Made by a program: the position numbers and the translations under genes. A stretch of 53,432 bases of DNA. Origin: an uncultured Bacteroidales bacterium (GTDB taxonomy: Bacteria; Bacteroidota; Bacteroidia; Bacteroidales; UBA3663). Positions 1 through 7,009 of this stretch are shown piece by piece (the first letter of the stretch is position 1; each line of letters opens with the position of its first letter). The stretch is taken from contig CAJOLH010000014.1 of assembly GCA_905235375.1 (NCBI GenBank), positions 1 to 53,432 on the forward strand, read 5' to 3'. A model generated the notes under the pieces. The model searched no databases, was not told the DNA's origin, and saw nothing but the letters and a program-made list of their open reading frames with translations.

Positions 1-252
1 CTATCTTCCGCATCAGCAAGCATTCTGTCGCGCGTCAGCGTGCTATCTTCCGCATCAGCAAGCATTCTGTCGCGCGTCAGCGTGCTATCTTCCGCATCAT
101 CAAGCATTCTGTCGCGCATCAGCGTGCTTCCTCCGCATCAGCAAGCACTATGTCGCGTGTTGTGATGCTTTATTCCATCGAAGCAAGCATTATCTCGCGC
201 GTCAAAATGCTCTCGCAAAAAGAGGAAGCATCCTGTCGCGCGTCAGAGTGCT
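1..252. repeat. Palindromic 41/42-bp tandem repeat array, left edge (family A)
   Basis: Six copies of a palindromic core (AGCA, then about TCTGTCGCGCGTCA, then TGCT) begin at 19, 61, 103, 144, 186 and 227, a regular 41 or 42 bp spacing. The first three units are nearly identical including the linker (CTATCTTCCGCATCAGCA); later units have diverged linkers. The array runs off the left edge, so its true size is unknown. The same family recurs at 53130-53280. It lies downstream of minus-strand genes and outside any convincing coding sequence. Confidence 0.9.
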
Positions 253-267
253 TCCTTCGTTATTAGA

Positions 268-378
268 TCAGTTTTTCTGTTCTTGGGCCAACCATTCTAA
301 GGCAGAACAACCGCAATAGCGTTCAAAGACGTGTGAAATCACGCGAATTTCCTTCACGCTCTCTACGATATGTTTCAT
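268..378 (-). CDS. Possible small protein, 36 aa, unknown function
   Basis: An uninterrupted minus-strand frame runs from ATG at 376-378 to TGA at 268-270. The predicted peptide is 36 residues, starts MKHIVESVKEIRVISHVFER and contains a CxC pair (C22, C24) and a Trp near the C-terminus. An A-rich AAAAGAA stretch immediately precedes the ATG and could serve for initiation. It sits between the family A array and the AGGGAT inverted repeat. The composition is protein-like rather than repetitive, unlike both flanks. I do not recognise the family. It could be a real small protein, the remnant of a longer gene, or chance; the length alone cannot decide. Confidence 0.35.
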   Translation of the reverse strand: MKHIVESVKEIRVISHVFERYCGCSALEWLAQEQKN

Positions 379-382
379 TTCT

Positions 383-597
383 TTTAGGGATTAGAAGGGA
401 TTTTAGGGATATTAAGGGATTCTAAGGGATTTTTAGGGATATTTGGGGATATTAAGGGACGATACCTTCGCCTATAGAGATTTAGACCAGAGAAACATAC
501 GTCCCTTAAAATCCCTTAGAATCCCTTAATATCCCTTAATATCTCTTAGAATCCCCTAATATCCCTTAGAATCCCTTAGAATCCCTTAGAATCATCA
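383..597. repeat. Long inverted repeat of AGGGAT / ATCCCT units (family D)
   Basis: From about 383 to 460 the plus strand carries at least six AGGGAT-type hexamers spaced about 10-13 bp. From 501 to 597 it carries the complementary ATCCCT type about nine times. The two halves can pair across a roughly 40-nt loop (461-500) that contains the module GGGACGATACCTTCG at 456-470. It lies just downstream of the GH5 stop (603), so it could end or stabilise that transcript. The same words recur at 48296-48350. Confidence 0.85.
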
Positions 598-602
598 AAT
601 CG

Positions 603-2360
603 TTACAGTTTCTTCTTGCCATTCTGGATGAAGAGGCCGTTGGCGGGAGCATGATTGAGGGGACGGCCCATGAGGTCGAAGAGGAGGTCTTCGTGGATGT
701 CGCGCGAAACCTCGCGAACTCCGACTTCGCTCAGATCCACCAGCACGACCTTCGTGAGAGTGGCACCATAGCCCTGAATGACCAGGCCCGTCGTCTTAAG
801 CGTAGATACAGATGCTTCGGGAATCACGAACGGGGTAATCTGCTCTCCCGAAAACTGTCCGGTAATGTCGCGGAAGTTGAACTGAAAATCCGTCGCACCT
901 TCATAGACGAACTGAGGATTGGAGCTCCAGCTGCCATCGAAGAACTGCACCATGCTGTAGTCAGCTGCACCATCGATGTCGTAATAGAGCACCAGCAGGT
1001 CATCGGCTTCGGTATCGGCAAATTCGAAAGCTGGAATCGAGAGCTGCAGGCCATCGCCCCATGCCATATATCCGCTGCCTGACCAGAGCGTCTTGCCGAC
1101 TTTCGAATACCAATCGTCGCCTGGCTCATCGTCACCGGGCTGTGGCTCGACATATTCCTGTCCCGAACCTTCGATGATGCCGCGCAGGGCATAGGTGTTA
1201 TCGACGCGCATATTGTTGTAGCGATTGAAGATACCGTACTTCTCCGAGCCGTTGCCGAACGAGTTGTTGTCCCAGACGAATGCTGCGAAACCATTCTCAC
1301 GCAGCGTGCTGACAAAGGTCTTGTACCAGTACTCCTGGTTCTCGAGCTGCACCTTCTGCTCCTCCTCCGATGCGGAAGCGTCAAAGTGGTTCGACACGCC
1401 ATACTCGCCGATGAGCACACCCAGACCATTCTGCCACCACTTCTGCTGTGCCTGGTTCAGAAGGTTCTTCATCGTACTCTCGTTGCTTGCAGGGATGGCT
1501 CCATAGCTGGAATAGGCCGTGCCCCAATAGTAATACTGGCCCGAACCGCAGTACTCGTAAGGATCGTAATAGTGGAACTCCACAATCAAATGACCCTCCA
1601 CCACATCGTCAGGCACTACGAGGCCATTGAGCCCATAGTAGGGGTTGCAGCTGTAGGTCTGCACCACAAGGTTGCGGTAATAGTTCTTTCCGCCCGTGGC
1701 ACGCACAGCGTTGACGAATGCCTGGTGGTAGCTGTTCTGTACGGCATGGTTCTCGGCAGTAGGCTGTGACCAGTTGACCTGCACCTCATTGATACCGGCA
1801 AATGCCAAGTGGTCGTCATAGTCGGCGAAGGTGGTGGCTATCTGTGTCCAGATCTTGGTGAGGCGGTCGTTGATCTTCTCCTGAAACTCGTAATAAGGGT
1901 TATTCTCAAGCCAGGACTCATGATGTGTGTTGATGACCACGAGCATATCCAGCCCGATGGCATAATCGACCACTTCCTTCACGCGAGCCAACCACTGCGG
2001 GTCGATAGTCATCTGGTCATAATCGACAATGTGTCCCTCCCAGCGCACGGGGATACGGATGGCATTGAAGCCAGCCTCCTGCACGGCCTTGATCATTGCC
2101 TCGGTGGTTGCGGGGTTGCCCCAGCAGGTCTCCCACTTGTTGCGGTCTTCCTGCCAAACGTCTGTCCAGGTCCAGTCGGCATTGTTCCATGTTCCTCCGG
2201 CACTTTCGAACGAATTGCCGAGGTTCCAGCCTGCCTTCACACTCTTGCACCATGTCTGTGCATCCATCGTCATGCCCGTCTCGTCGGGTTCTGCAGCTGC
2301 AAGCACTGGCATCACCGATACCATCATCGCTGCCATCAATAAGGAAGTTCTGTTTTTCAT
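603..2360 (-). CDS. GH5 endo-beta-glucanase with C-terminal extension
   Basis: Secreted glycoside hydrolase family 5 enzyme of 585 residues, predicted to cut internal beta-1,4 (or mixed-linkage) glucan bonds. A signal peptide covers about residues 1-22. The (beta/alpha)8 domain spans about 35-395 and shows GWNLGNSFE (44-52), IRIPVRW (101-107), NTHHE (144-148), the acid/base Glu192 in GINEVQ, EFHYYDP (261-267) and the nucleophile Glu319 in IGEYG. After an acidic linker (about 407-417) comes a beta-rich, CBM-like domain (about 420-545), then a short tail with DLMGRPLNH and GLFIQNGKKKL. The tail resembles Bacteroidetes C-terminal sorting tails, though such tails also occur without type IX secretion. 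The subfamily is uncertain (GH5_4-like features). It is the last gene of the glucan locus and has its own promoter. Confidence 0.92.
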   Translation of the reverse strand: MKNRTSLLMAAMMVSVMPVLAAAEPDETGMTMDAQTWCKSVKAGWNLGNSFESAGGTWNNADWTWTDVWQEDRNKWETCWGNPATTEAMIKAVQEAGFNAIRIPVRWEGHIVDYDQMTIDPQWLARVKEVVDYAIGLDMLVVINTHHESWLENNPYYEFQEKINDRLTKIWTQIATTFADYDDHLAFAGINEVQVNWSQPTAENHAVQNSYHQAFVNAVRATGGKNYYRNLVVQTYSCNPYYGLNGLVVPDDVVEGHLIVEFHYYDPYEYCGSGQYYYWGTAYSSYGAIPASNESTMKNLLNQAQQKWWQNGLGVLIGEYGVSNHFDASASEEEQKVQLENQEYWYKTFVSTLRENGFAAFVWDNNSFGNGSEKYGIFNRYNNMRVDNTYALRGIIEGSGQEYVEPQPGDDEPGDDWYSKVGKTLWSGSGYMAWGDGLQLSIPAFEFADTEADDLLVLYYDIDGAADYSMVQFFDGSWSSNPQFVYEGATDFQFNFRDITGQFSGEQITPFVIPEASVSTLKTTGLVIQGYGATLTKVVLVDLSEVGVREVSRDIHEDLLFDLMGRPLNHAPANGLFIQNGKKKL

Positions 2361-2411
2361 TGCTTTTTAGATGTTAATATTTATGTTTCAGATATGTCGA
2401 AATGGATGCTG

Positions 2412-2419
2412 CAAATATA
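2412..2419 (-). promoter_or_regulatory. -7 element for the GH5 gene
   Basis: The minus strand reads TATATTTG, an exact match to the Bacteroidetes -7 consensus TAnnTTTG, about 50 nt upstream of the GH5 ATG. The -33 TTG is imperfect (GTG at 2438-2440, 18 bp away). This suggests GH5 can be transcribed separately from the GH63-like gene. Confidence 0.6.
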
Positions 2420-2460
2420 CGCTTAATTTTTGAAATACACGATATTTATCGCGAAAAATT

Positions 2461-2515
2461 ACCTGAAACGATGGCAAATCTTCGATTTTTCGATAGATTG
2501 CGCATCATTTCAGGT
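2461..2515 (-). terminator. Terminator-like hairpin after the GH63-like gene
   Basis: Outer arms ACCTGAAA (2461-2468) and TTTCAGGT (2508-2515) pair, and inside them GCAAATC (2474-2480) pairs with GATTGC (2496-2501) with one bulge. On the minus strand the hairpin is followed by AATTTTT, and on the plus strand by a run of seven T. This fits a terminator between the GH63-like gene and GH5. Confidence 0.6.
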
Positions 2516-2530
2516 ATTTTTTTGCCAGAT

Positions 2531-3913
2531 TCACCATTCGGTGACCACCTCTTTTCCTTCGAGCCATGCGGCCATGTTGAGGACGAGGAGGTTCCAGTTC
2601 TGGAAGCCCTTGTTGAGGACGGGTTCGCCGTTGTCGGGGAGATAGTATTCGTGGAGGGCACCGAAGCGTTCGTAGTCGCGGCCCAGGAGGAGGATGGTCT
2701 TCTCAGCCAGTTCGCGAGCCTCACGGTCGAAACCGTAGCGCACAAGGCCACGGAAGGTCAGGTAGTTGGCGACAATCCACACGGGGCCTTGCCAGCTGCT
2801 CGGATTGCCCGAAGCCTCGACGTTATACATCTTTTCGAGGGGCGAAAGCGTGCGGATGCCGGCTGCACAGTTGAAGTTGATGGTGTCGCGATACTGACGT
2901 GCGACAATCTCGGTGGCCTGCTCGTCGGTCGCGATGCCCGCCCACAGCGCCATGAAACCGCTCCAGACGGAGAAGCGCTGAATGAGACAGTCGTAGCGAC
3001 GCGGCTGACCCACATGCAGGAAGAGGTCGGTGGGCTGCACGTTCTCCACGTCGGGTTTCTCCTTGGGCAGGAGGTTCAGATCGACGCTGTAGTAGAAGCC
3101 GTCGCGTGGGTCCCAGCAATGCTTCTGGATGTCGTGCTTCAGCGTCTCGGCTTCGGCGGCATACTGACGACCGAGGTCATCAAGGTGCAGGCACTCGCTG
3201 AGGTACTGCATAGCCAGCAGCTCGCGATACATCAACGCATTGAGGAAGATGGAGCCACTCGACTCCTTGGGGCGATAGAAGGTAGATGGGTCGTTATCGA
3301 CACCGATGGCAAAGTCATCCTCCCAGAAGAGCAAGCCCGTGGCGCTGTGGCGATGCCAGTTCATGTACTTTGCCTCGAAAGCCTGGAGCTTGTAGAAGTC
3401 TTCGCGCAGCCACTCGGCATCGCCGCCCTGCCCACGCACGATGAAGGCAGCATGCTGCGCCAGGATGGGCTTGTGCATATTGCTCTTCCAAGGGTTGATG
3501 GTCTTGAGCCATTCGGCACGCGAGGGCGAGAAACGCTCAATCCAAATGGGAATCCATCCGTCCATACCTCCGTAGGAAAGGGCATTGAGGATGCAGCCCT
3601 GTTCGTAGCGGACAGCCTCCTCACGGTCCTGACGTGTGCCATGTTCGAGCAGAATCTGCCGCAGGGCGACGTTGCTGAGCCACGAGTCCCAGTCCCACAA
3701 GACGTCGTTGTATTGCGCACTGCCCGGGGCGAGGAATGGAAAGGGCAGTGCCTCACCTGCCTCGCGATACATTCCCTTCATGTCACGATAGATATGTTCG
3801 CGACAGATCTTCGTATATCGCTTCACATTCGCCTCGGTGCGCTCAGGCACCTGGGCAGAGAGTGTGGCTGCTGACAGGAGCAGCACGAGACATAGTATCA
3901 GATTGCGTTTCAT
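2531..3913 (-). CDS. GH63-like (clan GH-G, MGH1-type) glycosidase
   Basis: Exported (alpha/alpha)6-barrel glycosidase of 460 residues, related to GH63/GH37 and to mannosylglycerate hydrolase-like enzymes. A signal peptide covers residues 1-20 (LLSAATLSA followed by Q). Family-like motifs are LWDWDSWLSNVAL (72-84), GGMDGWIP (115-122), ASGNPSSWQGPVW (367-379), the likely catalytic base region HEYY (421-424), and GFQNWNLLVLN (436-446). It is much shorter than eukaryotic processing glucosidase I but matches the compact bacterial form. The family acts mostly on alpha-linked glucose or mannose, so its place in a beta-glucan locus is unexpected: it may handle another branch or substrate, or simply be a neighbour. 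It has its own promoter-like site and a hairpin after its stop. Confidence 0.8.
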   Translation of the reverse strand: MKRNLILCLVLLLSAATLSAQVPERTEANVKRYTKICREHIYRDMKGMYREAGEALPFPFLAPGSAQYNDVLWDWDSWLSNVALRQILLEHGTRQDREEAVRYEQGCILNALSYGGMDGWIPIWIERFSPSRAEWLKTINPWKSNMHKPILAQHAAFIVRGQGGDAEWLREDFYKLQAFEAKYMNWHRHSATGLLFWEDDFAIGVDNDPSTFYRPKESSGSIFLNALMYRELLAMQYLSECLHLDDLGRQYAAEAETLKHDIQKHCWDPRDGFYYSVDLNLLPKEKPDVENVQPTDLFLHVGQPRRYDCLIQRFSVWSGFMALWAGIATDEQATEIVARQYRDTINFNCAAGIRTLSPLEKMYNVEASGNPSSWQGPVWIVANYLTFRGLVRYGFDREARELAEKTILLLGRDYERFGALHEYYLPDNGEPVLNKGFQNWNLLVLNMAAWLEGKEVVTEW

Positions 3914-3917
3914 GCGG

Positions 3918-3925
3918 CAAAGATA
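3918..3925 (-). promoter_or_regulatory. -7 element abutting the GH63-like start codon
   Basis: The minus strand reads TATCTTTG, a perfect TAnnTTTG match, only five bases from the ATG at 3911-3913. If used, transcription would begin at or next to the start codon, giving a leaderless or nearly leaderless mRNA. No TTG is seen at the usual -33 distance, so the site is tentative. The rest of the divergent gap (3926-4095) is AT-rich with no clear gene. Confidence 0.4.
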
Positions 3926-4095
3926 ATCATTTTATTTGAACTGTGGGAAAAATAGCGAAAAAAACTGCAACTCCGATAAGCAAAAACCACTTATACGATA
4001 CGAAAAGCCGTTTTATTTGCAAAATTTCGCACAGTATAAGCCTATTATTGAACAAAGATCCGTATTTTCGCAAAGATAATCCTTAGAAAATCACT

Positions 4096-4626
4096 ATGAG
4101 CATACCCACCAACAAACAAGAGTTCGTTGCCTCCATTGTGGAGGGGTATTCGAAACTGAACGAACAAATCGACAAGTTGACTCCAGAAGTCGCCGCAGCA
4201 CCTTTCAACTTTTCGGCCGACCCCAAGAAATGCGGTGTACGCTGGATGTACGACCTCTGCCTGCGCGACCTCCTGACCCATCTCTACGAATGGCAGGTCC
4301 TGATGCGTGAATTCGTGCGGAACATCCGTGAGGGACATCCCAGGGACTACCTCCCCGACGAATACCGAAAGAACTACCATGAGATGGACAAGATGCTCGT
4401 GGAAAAGCATCAGGGCACCAGTCTGGAAGATGCCAAGAATCTTTTGGAACAGACACATCAGGAAATGCTGAGCCTGGTGGAAAGCTTTACCGACGAAGAG
4501 TTGTTTGCCAAAGGTGTGTTCAAATGCACCTACACCACCACTATGGCTGCTTACTTCGATAGTGTAACAACGAGTGCGTATGGTCAAGCTGTCAAGCTAT
4601 TGAAAGCCCATCTAAAGAACCATTAG
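4096..4626 (+). CDS. ClbS/DfsB-family (DUF1706) four-helix protein
   Basis: Predicted cytoplasmic protein of 176 residues in the DinB-like ClbS/DfsB family. ClbS of colibactin producers opens the reactive cyclopropane and protects DNA; most relatives have no known substrate. The family pattern is visible: early helix NKQEFVASIVEGYSKLNEQI, the RDLLTHLYEWQ segment (about 55-65), the H-containing middle helix, then FTDEELFAKGVF and a C-terminal helix with a YFDSVTTSAYG stretch. There is no signal peptide. It is the only plus-strand gene inside the minus-strand glucan locus and is bounded by its own upstream gap and a strong hairpin, so it is a separate unit. A role in detoxification is inference only. 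Confidence 0.85.
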   Translation: MSIPTNKQEFVASIVEGYSKLNEQIDKLTPEVAAAPFNFSADPKKCGVRWMYDLCLRDLLTHLYEWQVLMREFVRNIREGHPRDYLPDEYRKNYHEMDKMLVEKHQGTSLEDAKNLLEQTHQEMLSLVESFTDEELFAKGVFKCTYTTTMAAYFDSVTTSAYGQAVKLLKAHLKNH

Positions 4627-4647
4627 AATCACTAATCACATTTGAAC

Positions 4648-4688
4648 GAAGCCCCTTGGACCAGTTGCTTGAAGGTCCAAGGGGCTTC
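4648..4688. terminator. Perfect 15-bp hairpin between converging genes
   Basis: GAAGCCCCTTGGACC (4648-4662) and GGTCCAAGGGGCTTC (4674-4688) are perfect reverse complements with an 11-nt loop. It lies between the ends of the ClbS-like gene (plus) and the GH3 gene (minus), so it can end both transcripts. A strong T tract is missing on both sides. Confidence 0.75.
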
Positions 4689-4715
4689 GTATATGATGAC
4701 TCCGTTGCTTAACGA

Positions 4716-6986
4716 TTATTTCAAATCGTAGGCAAGGGTTTGGAGGATGTTCTTCGACGAGTTGCCGATGAGGAAGTTGAAGCGACCAGGTTCGGAACGC
4801 CAATCCATGGCAGCGACATCGTAGAACTGGAAGGCGCGGTCGTTGAGCGTGAGGGTGACCTCCTTGGTCTCACCGGGCTGGAGGAAGACCTTCTGGAAGG
4901 CCTTGAGCTCCTTGACTGGACGAGCCACCGACGACTTGACATCCTGCACATAGAGCTGCACAACCTCGGCACCTGCACGGCTGCCGGTGTTGGTGACGCT
5001 CACATTGACCTTGACGGCACCTGGTGTAGCATCGGCCACCTTGGCATCGTGCATCGTGAAGGTGGTGTAGCTGAGACCGAAGCCGAAGGGGAAGAGCGGC
5101 GCGAACTTCTGCTTGTCGATATAGCGATAGCCGATGTCGAGACCTTCGTCGTAGTAGATGTCCCAAAGATGGACGGTGCTGTCCTGACGCTCAATGCCGG
5201 GATAGCGACGCGGATCGGCCACACGCTGACGGCCCTGCTTGAGGACGGGAGCGTGGACTGCGCACTGGTCGAGCGAAGCATACCACGTGATGGGCAGGTG
5301 ACCCGACGGATTGACATCGCCCACGAGGACCTGTGCCAGCGAAGTGCCAGCCTCGGAACCGAGATACCAGTCCTGAAGGACAGCAGGCACGCTGTTGAGC
5401 CACGGCATTGCTACGGCATTGCCCGAAATGTTGACCACGACGAGACGCGGATTGGCCTGAGCCAGTGCTTCGATGAGCTGGTCCTGACCGTAAGGCAGCG
5501 CATAGTCGGCACGATCGGTGCCTTCGTTGTCCTGTCCGCCCGACTTGTTGAGACCGCCGATGAAGATGACCAGATCGGCCTCGCGAGCCATCTGCACAGC
5601 CTCGTCACGCAGTTGGTCGGCACTACGGGAGTCACGCAGATCCTGACCGGTGGAGACTCCATTGTATTCGCCACCCGGATCGCCCACATAACCGCGTGCA
5701 TAGCTGACCTTCACACCTGTGCCAGCGAGACGAGCCTTGAGTCCATCAAGGGGCACGATCTCATGCTGCGCCTTGAGGCTGCTGGAACCACCACCCACGG
5801 TCATCATCTTGATGGCGTTCTCGCCAACAACGAGGAGACGCTTGGTGGAGTTGAGGAGATCCAAAGGAAGGATTGAGGGAGCGTCATTCTTGAGGAGGAC
5901 GATACCCTCAGCGCCTACCTCCTGGGCGAGCTGGATGTGCGACTCGCTGTTGATGGAGCCAAAGCCACGGTTGCGGTTCATGGTGGTGCGATAGATGAGA
6001 CGCAGCACACGGCGCACCTTGTCGTTAAGCTCCTTCTCCCCTACCTTGCCTTCGACGATGAGCTGGCGGTAGGGTTTGGCCATGAGGTAATTGTCGTAAG
6101 CATTGGTGGCTCCCATCGAGAGTCCGTCGGTCCATGTGCCATACTCGAGGTCGAGGCCGTTGTAGATAGCCTCGTGGGTGCTCTGTGTGCCGCCCCAGTC
6201 GCTGATGATGGCACCATCGAAGCCCCATTCGCCCTTGAGTATCTCGTTCATCAGATACTGGTTGTGGCAGGCGTGCTGGCCACGGAAGAGGTTGTAGCCG
6301 CCCATCAGGGTCCAGGCTCCGCCCTCGCGGATGGCAGCCTCGAAAGCAGGGAGATAGATCTCGCGGAGCGTACGCTCGTCGCAAAGGACATTGGAGGTGT
6401 AACGCTCATGCTCGTTGTTGTTGAGCGCATAGTGCTTCACACAGACGGCCACGCCCTGCTGCTGAACGCCCTTGACATATCCCACAGCCATACGACCGGA
6501 AAGGTAGGGATCCTCGCCCATATACTCGAAGCTGCGGCCATTGAGCGGTGTGCGACAGATGTTGACACCGGGGCCGAGGAGTACGGACTTGTTGCGATAG
6601 CGTGCCTCCTCGCCAATCGACTGACCATAGCGGAGGGCAAGGTCGGTGTTCCACGTAGCGGCCAGGCAGGTCAGCGCAGGAAATGCCGTACATGAGTCGT
6701 TGGAACAGCCAGCCTGCTCCCATTCATCCCAAAGCACGTCGGGACGGATGCCGTGCGGGCCATCGGTACACCACAGTTCGGGGATGCCGAGGCGACCTAC
6801 ACCAGGGCTGGAGAACTTCGACTGCGCATGGATGATGGCAATCTTCTCATCGAGTGTCATGCGTGACAAAGCATCCTCGACACGCGATTCGATGGACTGG
6901 GTCTCGTCAAGATAGACGGGCAGTCTCTGAGCCTGCAGTGCTCCAGTGGTAAGGAGCACTGCGAAGGTAATGATGTGCAGTTTCAT
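4716..6986 (-). CDS. GH3 beta-glucosidase
   Basis: Exported glycoside hydrolase family 3 enzyme of 756 residues, expected to release glucose from beta-gluco-oligosaccharides in the periplasm. A signal peptide covers residues 1-20. The N-terminal TIM-like barrel shows CTDGPHGIR (73-81), GRSFEYMGEDP (150-160), the Lys-His substrate-binding pair in CVKHYALNNNEHER (182-195) and the nucleophile Asp263 in AIISDWGG. The second alpha/beta sandwich domain and a C-terminal fibronectin-III-like domain (about 640-745, with the FGFGLSYTTF start) follow in the usual order, so the protein is complete. Only 23 nt separate it from the upstream GH16 gene, so the two should be co-transcribed. Aryl-glucosidase or xylosidase activity cannot be excluded from sequence. 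Confidence 0.93.
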   Translation of the reverse strand: MKLHIITFAVLLTTGALQAQRLPVYLDETQSIESRVEDALSRMTLDEKIAIIHAQSKFSSPGVGRLGIPELWCTDGPHGIRPDVLWDEWEQAGCSNDSCTAFPALTCLAATWNTDLALRYGQSIGEEARYRNKSVLLGPGVNICRTPLNGRSFEYMGEDPYLSGRMAVGYVKGVQQQGVAVCVKHYALNNNEHERYTSNVLCDERTLREIYLPAFEAAIREGGAWTLMGGYNLFRGQHACHNQYLMNEILKGEWGFDGAIISDWGGTQSTHEAIYNGLDLEYGTWTDGLSMGATNAYDNYLMAKPYRQLIVEGKVGEKELNDKVRRVLRLIYRTTMNRNRGFGSINSESHIQLAQEVGAEGIVLLKNDAPSILPLDLLNSTKRLLVVGENAIKMMTVGGGSSSLKAQHEIVPLDGLKARLAGTGVKVSYARGYVGDPGGEYNGVSTGQDLRDSRSADQLRDEAVQMAREADLVIFIGGLNKSGGQDNEGTDRADYALPYGQDQLIEALAQANPRLVVVNISGNAVAMPWLNSVPAVLQDWYLGSEAGTSLAQVLVGDVNPSGHLPITWYASLDQCAVHAPVLKQGRQRVADPRRYPGIERQDSTVHLWDIYYDEGLDIGYRYIDKQKFAPLFPFGFGLSYTTFTMHDAKVADATPGAVKVNVSVTNTGSRAGAEVVQLYVQDVKSSVARPVKELKAFQKVFLQPGETKEVTLTLNDRAFQFYDVAAMDWRSEPGRFNFLIGNSSKNILQTLAYDLK

Positions 6987-7009
6987 GTTGATTGGTTTAT
7001 ATTTTCACA

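Noticed and set aside
1..252. Possible CRISPR array, because of regular repeats at 41/42 bp
   Set aside because: The conserved core is about 26 bp and palindromic, the 16-bp linkers are similar to each other rather than unique, and no cas gene is present in the window.
2402..3874. 490-codon plus-strand frame opposite the GH63-like gene
   Set aside because: It is the antisense shadow of a clearly conserved enzyme and has no recognisable motif.
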